64,000 nucleotides of DNA, taken from Cinnamomum chago (Eukaryota > Streptophyta > Magnoliopsida > Laurales > Lauraceae). Of this stretch, positions 24,895 to 37,800 are shown piece after piece. The notes under the pieces were generated by a model. The model saw nothing but the letters and a program-made list of their open reading frames with translations, searched no databases and was not told where the DNA came from. A program made the translations under genes and the position numbers. Location of the stretch: assembly GCA_038049695.1 (NCBI GenBank), contig CP142454.1, forward strand, positions 15,942,501-16,006,500. Direction: 5' to 3'. Position 1 is the stretch's first letter. Every line of letters begins with the position of its first letter.

Positions 24895-26704
24895 TAATTA
24901 AGATGGTTTTAAATATTAAAAAAATAGTTTTAAATATAAACTTTCTATTATTTTGTGAAATTCCCGGTGGGAATATTCTTGTATCCCCACTCTCTCTCAA
25001 ATAAAATTATACACTAGCTAAAGGTATCCATGCTAAACATGGCAAGTTATGGAGAACATTTAAACAAGTAACCAGTCATTTACAACAGAAATTTTTTCCC
25101 TACATAATATAATTGAAAGATATAGGTAGTCCTTCTAAATATAACAAAAGTTGAAAGATAGGAAGAGATAGAGTTTTTTTTTTTTTCTTTTTATAATTTA
25201 GAACCATAAAAAATGCCGCATGTGAACTACATAATTGTATTAAATGAAATAGTTTCTTTTTTTTTTAATCTCATTTTACTAAACAACACATTTTCTGATA
25301 TATTAATTTAAATATTGAATGAAATAATTGAAAGAGGAATTTCCAAACTAAGAAAAATATTAAAATAAAAGATAAAAGAAAAGTTAAGGACTAAGCGCGT
25401 GTTTTGTTGAACCTTTTAATAATGAGACTAACCTTTTTGTGAAGTTTGAAGCCCAGTCCGGTGCAAAATCCGGGTGTGTGGTCCACTCGAATGGACCATC
25501 AGGTGAGCCCTAGTACAGGGTCCGCAAACCGGCCCACTTGTGAGGGAAGTAGACCTCGGGATAGGTGAGGTAGGACAACCCTCAAGTGAGGGATGGTGGC
25601 TGCCCACGTTTCAAGTAAGAAGTGACACCAATGTTACACAAACTGTGTTAGACATGCATATATGATATAAACAATGTCATTTATGTAATCAAGATGCTCA
25701 AACCATTAATTAGATACCCAAGGACCAAGTCAGAGCCTTGATGTCTCTCATATGTTAAGAAAAGAGAGGAATGGGGTTGCTCTTTTTTTTCTCTTTCAAA
25801 TATAGAGGATGAGGTTGCTCTGTTTTTTCTCTTTCAAATATAGAGTTTCTCTGTCTTTTTCTCTTTTTTTCGTATTTTTGTCTTAGGGCATGTATTTTTG
25901 CATGATGAACTTTAATTCATAAGAATTCTAAGAAATGTACACCTGAAAGTAGCTACAATTGAAGAAACAAAAGTGAAGACTGATAAATGACTATCAAATA
26001 ATCTCCCTCTTAATAGAAAATGAGTCAAGGGGAGATAGAAAAAAATACTCACCCATTGTAAATCAAATCCTTGGGAAGTCAGGTCCCATCCACACCTCCA
26101 TCTTATGTCCTTCGCATCTTTAATAATCTTTTGTTAAGTACCTTGAATTCAATTCCATGCAAACAAATGGGCTCATAGAGTTTCTTTCCCTGTGATAAAA
26201 TCCCACTATGATGGTGATAAAAACATAGACCTTGGACAAACATCAAGTTTCATTCATGGCCATTTGGAGTAAGTATTTGAAGGTTACTCTGTAATTTGAT
26301 TATGTATTTCATGCTCTAAATCCTTAATAAACAATATGACAAGAGTATTTTCCTCTTTTACAAGCTACGAGCCTATGTAGGTCCCTGTTGATTTTCGAAA
26401 CTCGACTTCCCAAAACTTAATCGCATGTAAATCTAATTACTGGTAATTGGTTATGGCACAGAAAAAGCAGTTGTCACAGGTAACTCAGGTTATCCAAATG
26501 TGTTAGTTTCATTCATCCCAAAACTGAGTTACTTGCATTTGGTTTCAAAGATTCAAATTGTCCCAAAGGAATTAACTAAGGTGGGATATAGTACTGGACA
26601 ACGGAATTAGTCTATCAGGGAATCAGGATCATATGAGGATTTTTCCACCGTGATCGTGAGTGGACCAATCACGGTCCACCACGTCACTGTAGACTCGTGG
26701 AGGG

Positions 26705-26753
<49 letters not shown>

Positions 26754-27351
26754 GTTTGATGTATCTTGATGTCTTGTTCAATCTCACCATTTATTAGGCT
26801 AGGCTTTTGTTTAGGTCTGTTCATGGGCTAGAGCACCCAGAGGCCAGGCCTCCATTGGGCTGGATTATGGCTGTGATTATAGTTTTAGACAGGTAAATGT
26901 TCTCAGATAGGCCTACGTATGCTTAAAGGTCCGATTATAACGATGCCCATCCAACATGTTCAGATATTGACCTGGTATGAAATAAGCCTGCGCTTTACTC
27001 AAAGGCATGCGCAGGGTTGATCAAAAGTAGTCAAGACTACAGAGTAGGTTCAATAATTAAATGAACAGGACTTGAAATAAAAAAAAAAAAAAAAAATTGG
27101 CCTGTCCCCAGCCAGCCAATCCAGAACTTGTATTCATACTGGCCCAAACTTCAGCCCAATATAAGTATGCCCCTTGCAAACTATCTTAATAAAATGCTTG
27201 ATTAACAAACCTTTTATATATAATTTTATGCATCTATTTCTCGCATCTTTCCTGTATATGTTCTGTACTCAGCTAAAAACACAAGTCTGTAAATTCACCC
27301 ATTTCTCCTGTTCAATTTAAATTTCAAACTGCTAACAAATACCGACCCCTC
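24895..27351. other. Intergenic; MITE copy and microsatellite, no gene seen
   Basis: No coding exon is recognised. It contains a Tourist-like family copy at about 25890-26172, an imperfect ~45-base direct repeat near 25758-25850 (GGTTGCTCT ... CTTTCAAATATAGAG) and a (CT)n(GT)n tract at 26709-26753. Confidence 0.5.
25890..26172. mobile_element. MITE of the same Tourist-like family, copy 2 (inverted)
   Basis: The ends GGGCATGTATTTTTGCATGATGAA and CCATGCAAACAAATGGGCTC are imperfect inverted repeats. The interior carries the reverse complements of the family words seen at 22.8 kb (ATACTCACC, CTTATGTCCTTCGCATC). A TTA precedes the left end and ATA follows the right one, so a 3-bp target duplication is suggested but not exact. 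Confidence 0.5.
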
Positions 27352-27540
27352 TTTTTTTTTTTGGCTGACGATGGTGTTTGACATCTTCGAGAACTAACTC
27401 TTCCCCTGAGCATGGGAAGTCCCTGCCTCCCTCACGCACTGGGTGAGTCAGGTTTTTGCCTACGCAAGTGGCCACAGGTGGACAGTGTGAGTTCGAAACC
27501 GCAACCTTCGAATCTCGAGTCGTGGTCCTGGGCAATTGCC
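27352..27540 (-). mobile_element. tRNA-related SINE, minus orientation
   Basis: A T-run at 27352-27362 is the A-tail on the minus strand. About 140 bases upstream of it on that strand lies a B-box-like GGTTTCGAACTCAC preceded by a possible A box (CAATTGCCCAGGACC). CCCCTC occurs at both edges and may be the remnant of a target duplication. The body does not match the other SINE families in the window. Confidence 0.55.
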
Positions 27541-27991
27541 CCTCATAAAGTGGAACTAACAAAAATTTCATTACTATCAAAGTGAGGACCACCGTTGTAA
27601 CAATCACATATATAAAATGCGATTTATCTCTTGAAACCCAATCAGTCAATCACATGTTTCACGCATGATCAGCCCAATGGTGAGCCATACTCCCAGCTTG
27701 GGTTAGTGTGAATGCACAAGAGGCACCATATTAAAATCAGGTCCTGAATACTGAACTGGTTGATTCTCTGGGCACTTTTATTTGATTCCTCAGAATGTGC
27801 AGGTGTGATATGGTTAGATTTTGGTTGTACCTTGTGTTATGCTTTGTGATTTCTTAGTGCAATTGCTGGAGATCTTTCTCAGCAGGATTGATGGATGAAG
27901 GAAAAAGAGAAGAAAAGATAAAGATTCTTTGGCATGTTTGGTTGCATGCCTATCAACTTTCAATTAAAGACCCTGTTTTGTTTGAGGTTTA

Positions 27992-28523
27992 GGGCACGTT
28001 TGTGTACACATCCTTTCCGCGGAAAGAGGAAATTGCCACGTCAGCAAATTCCATAGAAATGAAAACCTCGGAAAAGGATTTCCGTAGAATTTAGAAATTC
28101 TTGTTTGGTGCAAAAAGAGTTTCCTCATTGAATTGGTGCAGATGTTGTTTGGTGCGACTGTGGATTCCTTATAGAAAATCAAAATTTCTTATTTGGTGAT
28201 ATAATTTTTTGAAGAAAATAACATAACATGTATATTATTTATTTAACATTAAATAATAATTTATATAAAGAAATAAAAAATGAAAGAGTTATAGGGTTTT
28301 TGGGTTGAAATGGACAAGAGTGAAGAAAAGAGGGAGAAGTTTTCCGAGGAAAACCATTTCCCATACCCCCCCATGGGAAACCCATTTCCACAATTATCAA
28401 GGAAAATGCTGACGAGGCAGGAAAACATTTCCGCGGAATTGTTCCGCACCAAACGCCGGAAAAATGGGTTTTCCGTGGAAAACTGTAAACTTTTCTGTGG
28501 AAAAGTATTACACAAACATGCCC
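27992..28523. mobile_element. Tourist/PIF-Harbinger-like element, first of a tandem pair (532 bp)
   Basis: It starts GGGCACGTTTGTGTA and ends TTACACAAACATGCCC, flanked by TTA at 27989-27991 and 28524-28526. The 3-bp TTA duplication and GGG...GTTTGTG termini are typical of Tourist MITEs of the PIF/Harbinger superfamily. The subterminal regions are rich in TTTCCGCGGAAA palindromes. The open frames across it are not genes. Confidence 0.85.
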
Positions 28524-28526
28524 TTA

Positions 28527-29049
28527 GGGCACGTTTGTGTACACACCCTTTCCGCGGAAAGAGGAAATTGCCACGTCAGCATTTTCCATAGAAATGAAAA
28601 CCTCGGAAAACGATTTCCGTAGAATTTAGAAATCCATGTTTGGTGCAAAAAGAGTTTCCTCATTGAATTGGTGCAGATGTTGTTTGGTGCGGCTGTGGAT
28701 TAATCAAAATTTCTTATTTGGTGATATAATTTTTTGAAGAAAATAACATAACATGTATATTATTTATTTAACATTAAATAATAATTTATATAAAGAAATA
28801 AAAAATAAAAGAGTTATAGGGTTTTTGGGTTGAAATGGACAAAAGTGAGGAAAAGATGGAGAAGTTTTCCGAGGAAAACCATTTCCCATACCCCCCCCAT
28901 AGGAAACCCATTTCCACAATTATCAAGGAAAATGCTGACGAGGCAGGAAAACATTTCCGCGGAATTGTTCCGCACCAAACGCCGGAAAAATGGGTTTTCC
29001 GCGGAAAACAGTAAACTTTTCTGCGGAAAAGTGTTACACAAACATGCCC
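28527..29049. mobile_element. Tourist/PIF-Harbinger-like element, second of a tandem pair (523 bp)
   Basis: A near-identical head-to-tail copy of the preceding element, with the same termini. It shares the middle TTA (28524-28526) and is followed by TTA at 29050-29052. It differs by a few substitutions and a short deletion near 28700, where the other copy has CCTTATAGAAA. Confidence 0.87.
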
Positions 29050-29052
29050 TTA

Positions 29053-30142
29053 AGGATTCACTTTTCATTTCTGGGTCCCAACACGAGGAGTGCCTCCTAT
29101 GTTTTTTTTACCTACTATGGAAAGATAACATGTATTTTTTTTTATTTGTTTCTTCCTTTTGTACATTCCAAGGGTGTGTGGGATGGTTTAAATGACTGCG
29201 TTATGTAGTGTTTTGCTCAGTACATATGGGTTTCACTAGTCACCATTACTGTGATGTGCATATAAAGATCTGAAATATAAAACACAATATATCATATGCT
29301 GTAATTTAATCTGTAATTTAATGTTATTTGCATCTAAAAAACTTTGGATGAGGTGGTTTTCATATGCTCATTTTTTCGAGTATTTCTATATAAAATAATT
29401 TTCAAAATAAAAAAGTGCCCCCAACGAACCTATAAATGAGAGCCAAGGATTGGTTAGTTAGGTAGCAACTAGCAACGACCGGTATCTCACCCAACTACTT
29501 AGGATTCGATCAGTCAGTATACTGTCCTTTCCACTTGTGCAAGCTCCCTTTCCAGTATTTGTTTGGCCCACCAGGAATTCTCCATATTTAAACATCTATC
29601 ATGCACATTTGTGCCACTTGATCACCAAACCTGGTCTTAGGGTTAGAAAATGTTTTTAGTGGGTCCATAGGACCTGTTTTGCACTTGCGCACTAAGCCAG
29701 CATTTGTATGGGCAACTAGACTATCATCTTCACTTAGATCTTTTTTTCCCCCTTTTTAAAGTTTGAAAGCCTTTATTGAACAAAACTTATCTGGAATAGA
29801 ATTAAAAAAATAAATAAATGTCTTCCAAGATTTATGTTAGCTAAGCTCCTTAAAAGTAGATTTGGAGATTGTAAACAAATCCCATAGTTGGTTAACTATA
29901 AAAGTGAGATTGTCATAATCTTAAAACTATTTCAAGAAAAATTGGCTTATTAAAGGTGAAAAAATTCTATCATAATTTGTCGATTAAAAGTTTGGGACGC
30001 ATAATGGAGCAGAAGCACTACAGGACAGGAAAGGTTGACAAATAACCCATATACCCAATTTTTTCTCTTTCAAAAAAAAAAAAAAAAAACTCAAGAGCAA
30101 AGATGAGGAAGAAAATTTTCTTTGAGGGGGTCAATATATATA
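29053..30142. other. Intergenic, no gene seen
   Basis: AT-rich sequence without recognisable genes. The segment near 29735-29815 (T/C run then AAGCCTTTATTGAACAAAAC) resembles a reversed retroposon 3' end, but no body could be identified. Confidence 0.5.
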
Positions 30143-30475
30143 GGGAGATGCTCCTATGAGAGCATCTCTCACTTTATTATGAGAGATATGGTGTGGGCCC
30201 TTTCATTTAAGTTGTTGGCATTGGATATAAATGTGAGAGCCCCTACCATATCTCTCATAGTAAGATGATATGCTCCTATTATTAGAACATCTCTTACCTT
30301 ACTAATGCTTCTAAGAGAGCATCTCTCACCTTACTATGAGAGATATGGTGAGGGCCCTCTCATTGAAGTCGTTGGCATTGGATATGGATGTGAGGGCCCT
30401 CTCATTGAAGTCGTCGGCATTGGATATGGATGTGAGGGTCTCATCATATCTCTTATAGTAAAGTGAGAAATGCTG
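30143..30475. mobile_element. Inverted-repeat MITE of the AGATGCTC family
   Basis: The left end GGGAGATGCTCCTATGAGAGCATCTCTCACTTTATTATGAGAGATATGG is matched in inverted orientation at the right end (CATCATATCTCTTATAGTAAAGTGAGAAATGCTGTA). Inside, a 42-base unit (GAGGGCCCTCTCATTGAAGTCGT..GGCATTGGATATGGATGT) is duplicated in tandem near 30350-30435. A TATATATA run lies just left. Related ends occur at 43.94 and 44.4 kb in the MAP kinase intron. Confidence 0.65.
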
Positions 30476-30579
30476 TAAAATACATATAATATTATAAAAA
30501 GAATTAAATGGGATGGGCCTCATGAACATGTCATGAGTCATGTGCTCAAGACCAGTATGACTTAGCATCTCACTTTCCT

Positions 30580-30764
30580 AACTTTTTTTTTTTATGACAA
30601 GGTTTCCCCATGGTATATACCCGATAGGGCTATTCCCATGGGTGCACCCATGAAATCTACACACACGCAACGGGTAAGTCTGGGGCGAGATTAGAACACA
30701 AGATGTGGAAAGCAAACCCATGCATGTCTTGTACCTGTCACCCAACTCCTAAGTGGGTAAACTT
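30580..30764 (-). mobile_element. tRNA-related SINE, minus orientation
   Basis: A T-run at 30583-30593 marks the tail. On the minus strand there is an A-box-like TTAGGAGTTGGGTGAC and a B-box-like GTTCTAATCTCGCCC. ACTTTCCT occurs at both edges (30572-30579 and 30765-30772) and is a plausible target duplication. Confidence 0.6.
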
Positions 30765-30772
30765 ACTTTCCT

Positions 30773-32329
30773 CTGCCCTTTCAAAATCATTATATCAACT
30801 CTTATCCTATTCATGTGAGGATGAAATTTCCATATACCATCCCCATTAATAAGAAAGAGACCACTTAGCAGAACTCCAAACCAAACTCCCACCAACACAC
30901 AAACAAATAAATTGCATTAACCATCAGAAAACAAAACCACAGAAATTACCTCTCGATGCAATTGGGTTGCTGCAAACCATGCATGTCATTTACAGAAGCA
31001 TGGATATATCATTCATATGGTGGGTTTCTAGTGACTTTAATTTAATTTATTTTGTGGAATAACTTTGATTTTGGTTGGTGAATGGTCACAGAGAGGTAAA
31101 GGCCAAAGTAAAGGACTCCTACCAAACATGAGAAAAATCATCTCATCTTGACTAGTCCTTTTCTAGGTGAATTATCATGAATTGAGAGCTAGCATAAACT
31201 AAGATTGATTACTACATGCTTTTGGTACCAGGGGGAATGAATGAGGGCCTAAGCTTTTTAACTTATGAAAAGACATTGGCCCCATGATATGGAAAAAGTG
31301 AAGTAATAGATTGCTCCAAAAAAAGCTAAGAGTCAAAAAATAGAACAGTGGAATTCATGTTGTAAACCTAGTCAATCATTTGAGGCTGAATCCCATCACC
31401 AACAGGTTTTTTATATGAAAGACAACATGGTATTTGAATTTTACTTAGTTTTCCCCTACTGATGCCAAATGAGTAAAGTGGTTTGTAAAGGTTCTATCAA
31501 ATAACCCCAGAAAAGAAGCACATCCACATCAATGGGAAGCAAGTGGATTCACTGGCTGTAGAAGATCACCCACTAGGTGTGAGAAATATTGACACTATGG
31601 ACTGAGAAACGAGACCCAAATTGTCATTTGTCTTGAGTGCAACAGCTGAGAAACCAAGTGGAACTCATGTTATGATTATCTTAGATCATCTTTTCATCAT
31701 ATATTGCGACATAAGCTATTGTATTAATTTTTTATAGTAAAAGATAAGCTGTTGTATTATAATAATTCAAAATGGATGGCTTACGAAGTGGAACTTTTTT
31801 TTATTTTTATTTTTTTTATAATTGAGTTCAAGCTTTACCTTCAGAGAGGGCAATCTTCCAACTTCTTTCTAACACGAAAGTGTCACAAAATCTGCCAGAT
31901 ATTCTCCACTTTGGTGAGGATTTCATTAAATTATAATGAAGATTCTTGTCAACCATTCTCTAAATTAACCTTCTGCTTGTATCTAACAGATCAAGAATTG
32001 TTAATTTCTTTTATCAGACTTCTCTACTTGTAGCTCTACATTTGAAATTGAAACCCTTGTGGCAATATTAAATCTTCTATACATAAACAGGATACAATAG
32101 ATTACCCTTATAGCAAAAAAAAAAAAACAGGATACAATAGATTGTATCACACGAACTATGTCTTAAAAAAAAATAGAGCACAACGAAAAACACTCTGTAT
32201 TTTAAAAAAAATACCCATCAAATTTCAAAACTTTCTTTTAATAAACGCAATGGGCCACACGAATCCAGCCAGACTTGTCATAGTACGCGCACGACTAACG
32301 ATAAGACATTTGGTTAGGTGAGTGTCAAA
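30773..32329. other. Intergenic, no gene seen
   Basis: No exon, RNA gene or delimited element is recognised. ACAGGATACAATAGATT occurs twice about 45 bases apart near 32090-32140. Confidence 0.5.
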
Positions 32330-32510
32330 TATGGGTCAGGAGGGCTGGCTGGGGGGTTTTGTTTCCGCCGAAGCAGGGTCATGAGAGGGTCTAGATTGGA
32401 GACAGACTTAACCTTTAACAATTTTGCATAAAGTGGCTACTCACAGGTCTTGAACCTGTGTTATCACAAATAACACTCGAGACATTTATCATTGCACCAG
32501 AGCAATGACC
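32330..32510 (-). mobile_element. Degenerate Au-like SINE
   Basis: On the minus strand the sequence reads CTCTGGTGCAATGATAAATGTC (A box region), then ACAGGTTCAAGACCTGTG (B box), then AGCCACTTTATGCAAAATTG, GGTTAAGTCTGTCTCCAATCTAGACCCT and GACCCTGC. Order and spacing match the plant Au SINE (GGCGCAGCGGTAAAG, GGGTTCGAGTCCTGG, CAGCCTCTTGCAGAAATGCAGGGTAAGGCTGCGTAC, AGACCCTTGTGG). It is old, at roughly 70 percent by eye. It is not a tRNA gene because no acceptor stem forms. Confidence 0.7.
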
Positions 32511-33635
32511 CTATGGGGTATGGGGACGGAGAGAGAGACCAAGTATTCACACGCAGACATCCTATTGGGACAGATTGAATGCATAGTAAGTAGGGAGGAG
32601 AAAATTTTCTCTATTGAAATTATCTTTCTAAATTTGAATATGCTTTTAGGAAAAGAAGTAATATCACTCTCAAGTAAGTTTTGCAGGGGCAGAGAAAACA
32701 ACATTTTCTCTCCAAAATTTAAATTTTTTATGAATAAAAATTAACATTCAACTAATTTAGTAATTTATTATTTTATCATAAAACAAAATTTTCCATTCAA
32801 ACACAAATACAATTGAGTCCACAAGAAGATACTCCACACCTTGGTATCTCCTTATTCTCCACCCATCCAGGATTCTCAACTCATGATTTTCTCTACAGTC
32901 TACATCCAAACGGGTTACTTTTAAAAAAGAAAGAAAGAAAGAAAGAAAAATCCGAAATGAAAGTGAAAGTACCCCTATCCATGGAACTATGTACAGTAAA
33001 GTGTAATGTGAAAGTGAAAGTAGCAGTAGTCGATCTCTAACCAATGAGATTCTCCTACCCAATATAAGAAAAAACCAATGAGATTCAGCAACTTGGATGC
33101 ATTGCTACCAATAGGAGCAATAGGAGCATTTATAATTGATCAGTACACTGATTAAAATCCGATCAACCACCACCGCAAACTTATCTTTCAAGCACTATCT
33201 CCATATTTCTTTATAGCATCTCTTAGAACAGCAACAAAGAAAGAAAATTAAATGTAGCATATCTCCATCAGACAAGAAAGTGTTTTGTCCATGGACCCCC
33301 AGCAAATGGACCATAAAAATAGGAATGGCAGCATCATGATGATATGTGGCAGCATCCTGTCGAAGCAAAACAATATTCCCCTAGACATAGTTGTCATCCA
33401 TGACATCCATTCATCCCAAAAGAAAAGTAAATAAATAAAAATAAAGGTTTTTTTGTGGGATCCACTGATATTCCTTGGTGTTCCTCTCACATTTCCTTAA
33501 GTTGTAAGTATACAGTAGTGACTTTCACAAGCTAAGTTGGATTCCTACAAATTTATAATAAGGGGAATAAATCCCTTTATTTGATCATATTCAGGTGAAT
33601 TTATTCCCTCTAATCAAGATTGTCAGTCTCAAATA

Positions 33636-33676
<41 letters not shown>

Positions 33677-34694
33677 CTGGGACGGCAAACCAGGGCTGTA
33701 ATTTGTGCTTATGAAACTGATATTTGTGTTTCAGCCTAAATTTAATCAAGTGAATAATGTAATTCATTGAGTTCTACCTTTTTGTTCATTCCCCTCCAGT
33801 TTTAAGCAAGTTCTTTATCGCATCTTGGTAATCAAAGTATCTCATATCTTAGACCACCCTTTTCATCCAATTTCACCCCAAATTTTACTTTATTAGTTCT
33901 GACAAAGTCAATTGATCGTGTGGAAATCATAGTTTGAATTTAAGCATAAACAGTACAATGATGCGTGTCAACACTGTTGGGTGGTGTAAGAAAATGCTTA
34001 CGATCAACTCGATCACATGATGCACAGACACATAAGAAACCAATCACATGAACACAACAATATACATGGTTCCGTCAGAATGCCTACCTCCATAGAAAAA
34101 GAAGATGCCAATTCATATTCTTCTCTCATTAGGTTGGAGTTTTACGTACTTCAAAATATATATACCATGGTACAAAAACCATACTACCCTCGAACCTAAT
34201 TACACCTAGGTTAACCCATAACGACTAACCTGGAATACAATACATCACCCCACAATAGGCCTGATAGAGGTGGGGATAATAAGGAGTGGCTCAGTTGATT
34301 GGCAACACCGCATGTCATCTAAATCTCTCCCACTTTTTGTGCTTCCTATTCCCACGGCGTGGCCTCTTTCCACTTTTGTGGGCTCTCTTGGGGCAGTGAA
34401 ATTAAATGTAAGTTACCTTATGTGCCAACATAGCTTCTTATTTACGAACATATTTCAAGACTTTTCGTATCTTCCAGTTAACCCATCGAGAGAGAATAAA
34501 GGGTTGGCCTAGATCTGGGGTGTCACATTCTCACCCAATTGCCTAGAGTTTAGTCCCTAGGCCCTCTCCCTTTTGTGTGCAAGTAGTCATCTCTTATGCA
34601 TGTGCGGGTAGTCTTTTTCCTAATATATGTTGGGCTTACTCTTGCATCAAATCGGTCTCACCACCTTTGGTGGTAAAAGAAATGATACATAGTG
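32511..34694. other. Intergenic; (TA)n tract, no gene seen
   Basis: No exon is recognised. A (TA)n tract lies at 33639-33668. The part around 33980-34260, with TATACATGGTTCCGTCAGAATGCCTACCTCC, resembles a motif common in plant retroelement LTRs, but ends could not be set. Confidence 0.45.
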
Positions 34695-34851
34695 TTTCTT
34701 TTTCTTTTTTTTTAGTTCCCAAGCCAAGGGGGCTGGGTCCCATGAGAGAGCCCGCACATGCACGAAACGTGGTATATCTAAGATTTAAACCTTAGACAAT
34801 TAGGTGAGAACTGACGCCCCTTACCCAAGTGGTAAGGAGCCGTTCTCAATG
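34695..34851 (-). mobile_element. tRNA-related SINE, family I, best copy
   Basis: On the minus strand it starts GAGAACGGCTCCTTACCACTTGGGTAAGGGG (A-box region) and continues with GGTTTAAATCTTAG (B box), GGGCTCTCTCATGGGACCCAGCCCCC and an A-tail (the T-run at 34695-34713). ACATAGTG on one side and ACATATCGTG on the other may be a worn target duplication. Related copies lie at 3835-3912 and 6667-6803, all in minus orientation. Confidence 0.65.
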
Positions 34852-37800
34852 ACATATCGTGTTGTCCAAGTCAAATGGACACTGTTGGATATGGAGTTGA
34901 GTCCAATTTCTTCCTACTTACTTTCTTTCTTTTTTAAATTGTGGCACCAGAAAAGGAGCTCTTATTTTTTACGTACATTCTTCTTGACGATTAGGCACTC
35001 TTGGGGAAAAAAGAAGAAGAAAAGAAAGCCTCTGAAGCCCATCTTGGCAAAGGCCTCTTCACAACCAATGCAAGGAATAGGTTCCCATATTCTTCATGTA
35101 CAATATAGGTACAACCTTGCATCTAGATCTCATGATAGATCTATCATCAATCTAATTTAGGCTACAGAATTAAAGCAGGGATGATAGTGCTCAAAGTGCA
35201 TGAATTGCACATTGAATTTTACTTTTGCAGAGGTGAGAATCATATAAAGACAGCAAATGAGAAGTCTCCTTCATGGGCAAAAGGGGCTGGTCGGTTAGTG
35301 GGGTCGAACAGGAAAACAGGGTCCATTTCACCTTTTGCATGACTCCAGCACTGGTGTGTACTTCCAGTAATGAGTTTCACATGCTTTTGTCCAGGGCTAG
35401 AAGTGTTTCTTTTGTTGGGAAAAGGCCCAATGTGCACCCCATAAAAGCAGCATTGTAGTGGTGGTCACATTTCCTTTTCCAACTTTCTGTTCCTCCAATA
35501 CCAACTGATCATATTTTCTTTCTCTGCTACTATGATATGATACAAGCATGGAGGGAATAGTAATTCTGGTTTCTACTAGTAAAAATGTACATGGTGATGG
35601 TACACACCATTGTACCATTGTTTCCAAACTCATTTTGGCTCGCTCGAGTCCGGGTGGTTCCCTTGACTCAGTAATTCAGTCGACTCAAATGAGTCAGCTG
35701 AATCACACCGAGTGCTCAATCAGACTCCAAAAGTTACTCGACTCAGTGATCTTTTCAAGTGGAATCCTGAGTTTATTAAACCAGTGTCTGAGATTGTCCA
35801 AAGGGAATAAAGAATTACTGCTGTTCATGGGTCATCCCGGGCTCAATGTGAGCTATGATTTTCGGTCCACTGGCAGCTTGCCCATGTTTTAAGGCCTGAA
35901 ATGGAAGGTGTTTGGGGTTGGCGAGGCTAATCATCATCATCTTCATCAAAATCTTGTCCTAAACTATGTTAGAGTCAATTACATGAATTTTGTTTCAACA
36001 TTCTAATTTATTATAGGTCAAATTCTTCAATAGGTTGCACTTCTTCGAATGCACTTTCATCTATGTCCCTTGTGGACTACCCCTTTCCTTTGAGGGACCA
36101 TCTACCCATAGAGAGAAACTTGTACTCACAGATGCCATTGTCAGCCTACGTTGGACGTGTTGAAATCATCTCAAACCAATCTCTCTTAATATATCATCTA
36201 TTAATGCTACCCCTAAATAGTCCTCAATGCACGAGCTACCTGAACAACTTTTGCTGATGCTGGGTAAAGATTTCACTTTTTAACACTATCGTGGGCTAGA
36301 TCTAGCCTAAATATTAGGCCTCTAAGTTTGAGATCGCACATTCTTTCATAAAAAAAAGTTTGAGATCGCACAAGCTTTAATTAGGCTCAACCCAGCCAAT
36401 GAACAATCCTGAGCAGAACTAGTTTGATCGCATGGATGACAAAGTGCAAACAAGATGGGTCGAAAGCAGATCCAAATTGAATCTAGGGTATTGGATCTGT
36501 ATCCAAATCCATTCGGATCCTATATGAAGGACCCAGATCCAAATCCTGTGTGCTGAGGATTCACAACCAAATATCAAATGGTTCCAATCATATAATATTT
36601 GTAAAACGTTATACAAATTGCCTTTCATAACCTGTCACACTTGTTAGTAGGATAGGTTTTGGCCTAATATCCAAAAAAAAAAGGGTTCAATCAATCGATA
36701 ATATCAAAACTGTTACCATTTTTTTAGGCGTCTTTCAAGTTGGCCAGTGCTGTTAAGTTGCCCTAATAGCTTTACAAAACTAGGAAACGCCGTTAAGACC
36801 TACCATCTTCTCCTGCTAACCAATTTGTATTTAGCCACTGTGAATCCTAACACCTCAACTTCTCTACATCTTCCAACGAGAATTCGAGTCTCTTATGTTT
36901 GGAATGGATTCGATAAGAGTTTGGGAATTGATGATATAGTTAAAATTAATCAAATTATAGATTTCGGTTTCTTGAGTTTTGGTGGACAGTTGGGTTGGGC
37001 GTGGTTGTAATTGATTTTGATTAGAGACAATAATGAAGGTGGTGCACACCCCCATGGGTTCAAAGAATCATTTATTTATCAGGAACATATAGGAACTCTA
37101 ATTGGCTATGAGGATGGATCCCCAGATGAGGATATCATCCGAATCCAGACTACTACTATTATGGATCGTCAAGAATTTTATGAAACAAAGATGAGCACGC
37201 CGGCTAGCACGCTACTTATAGCATGAATAGCAGCAAGCTTTAAAATGCTGGCGTGCCTTCTATTGATATGGCAGACAGAAGCTATAAACAATATTAGCAT
37301 AAGTTGGGAATCACAGGGTTGTCGCAATAAACAATATTAGCATAAGTTGGGAATCACAAGGTTGTTGCTGTGGATAGGACGCCCGCTCCCACAGCTCCAC
37401 CCAGGGTTTGGTCCCTCGGTGGACAGTTTCATCCGCCTCCCTTGGCTACTAGGCCAACTTGGCCTATATATATATATGAGAGTAAGTTGATTGAAAACCA
37501 ATATAGGTTCAGAGCCTAGTTATCTGACTTGAATAGGTACAGAAGTAGAGTAGCAGTTGCTTCACAATGGAAGTCTTAACTCTGCAATTTTTCACCAATC
37601 CATGGATGACAAAGTTGACAACCATTAGACTAGAGTAATGATTTTTTGAAACTTTAAAATAAACAATGAAAGCTAATACAATGAAGAGTTTATTGTTAAA
37701 AAAAGAGAGTTTCAAGCATGCTTCACAACTGTTTGATGAAAAAAGAAAATGACAGCTTCGTAGATCCCCCATGAACCAATATAGGTTCAATAAGAGTGTA

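Noticed and set aside
28261..29208. Repeated 70-120-codon frames with near-identical sequence
   Set aside because: They are translations of the two Tourist copies. Their similarity reflects the DNA repeat and not a protein family.
32330..32510. tRNA gene on the minus strand
   Set aside because: A and B boxes are present, but no acceptor or anticodon stems form and the sequence continues as an Au-like SINE body.
33980..34260. TGTTGGG start and CATGGTTCCGTCAGAATGCCTACC motif suggestive of a retroelement LTR
   Set aside because: Ends and a second copy could not be found within the window.
36747..37226. Two adjacent plus-strand frames of 87 and 71 codons
   Set aside because: No recognisable domain, no splice or promoter context, and poor coding character.
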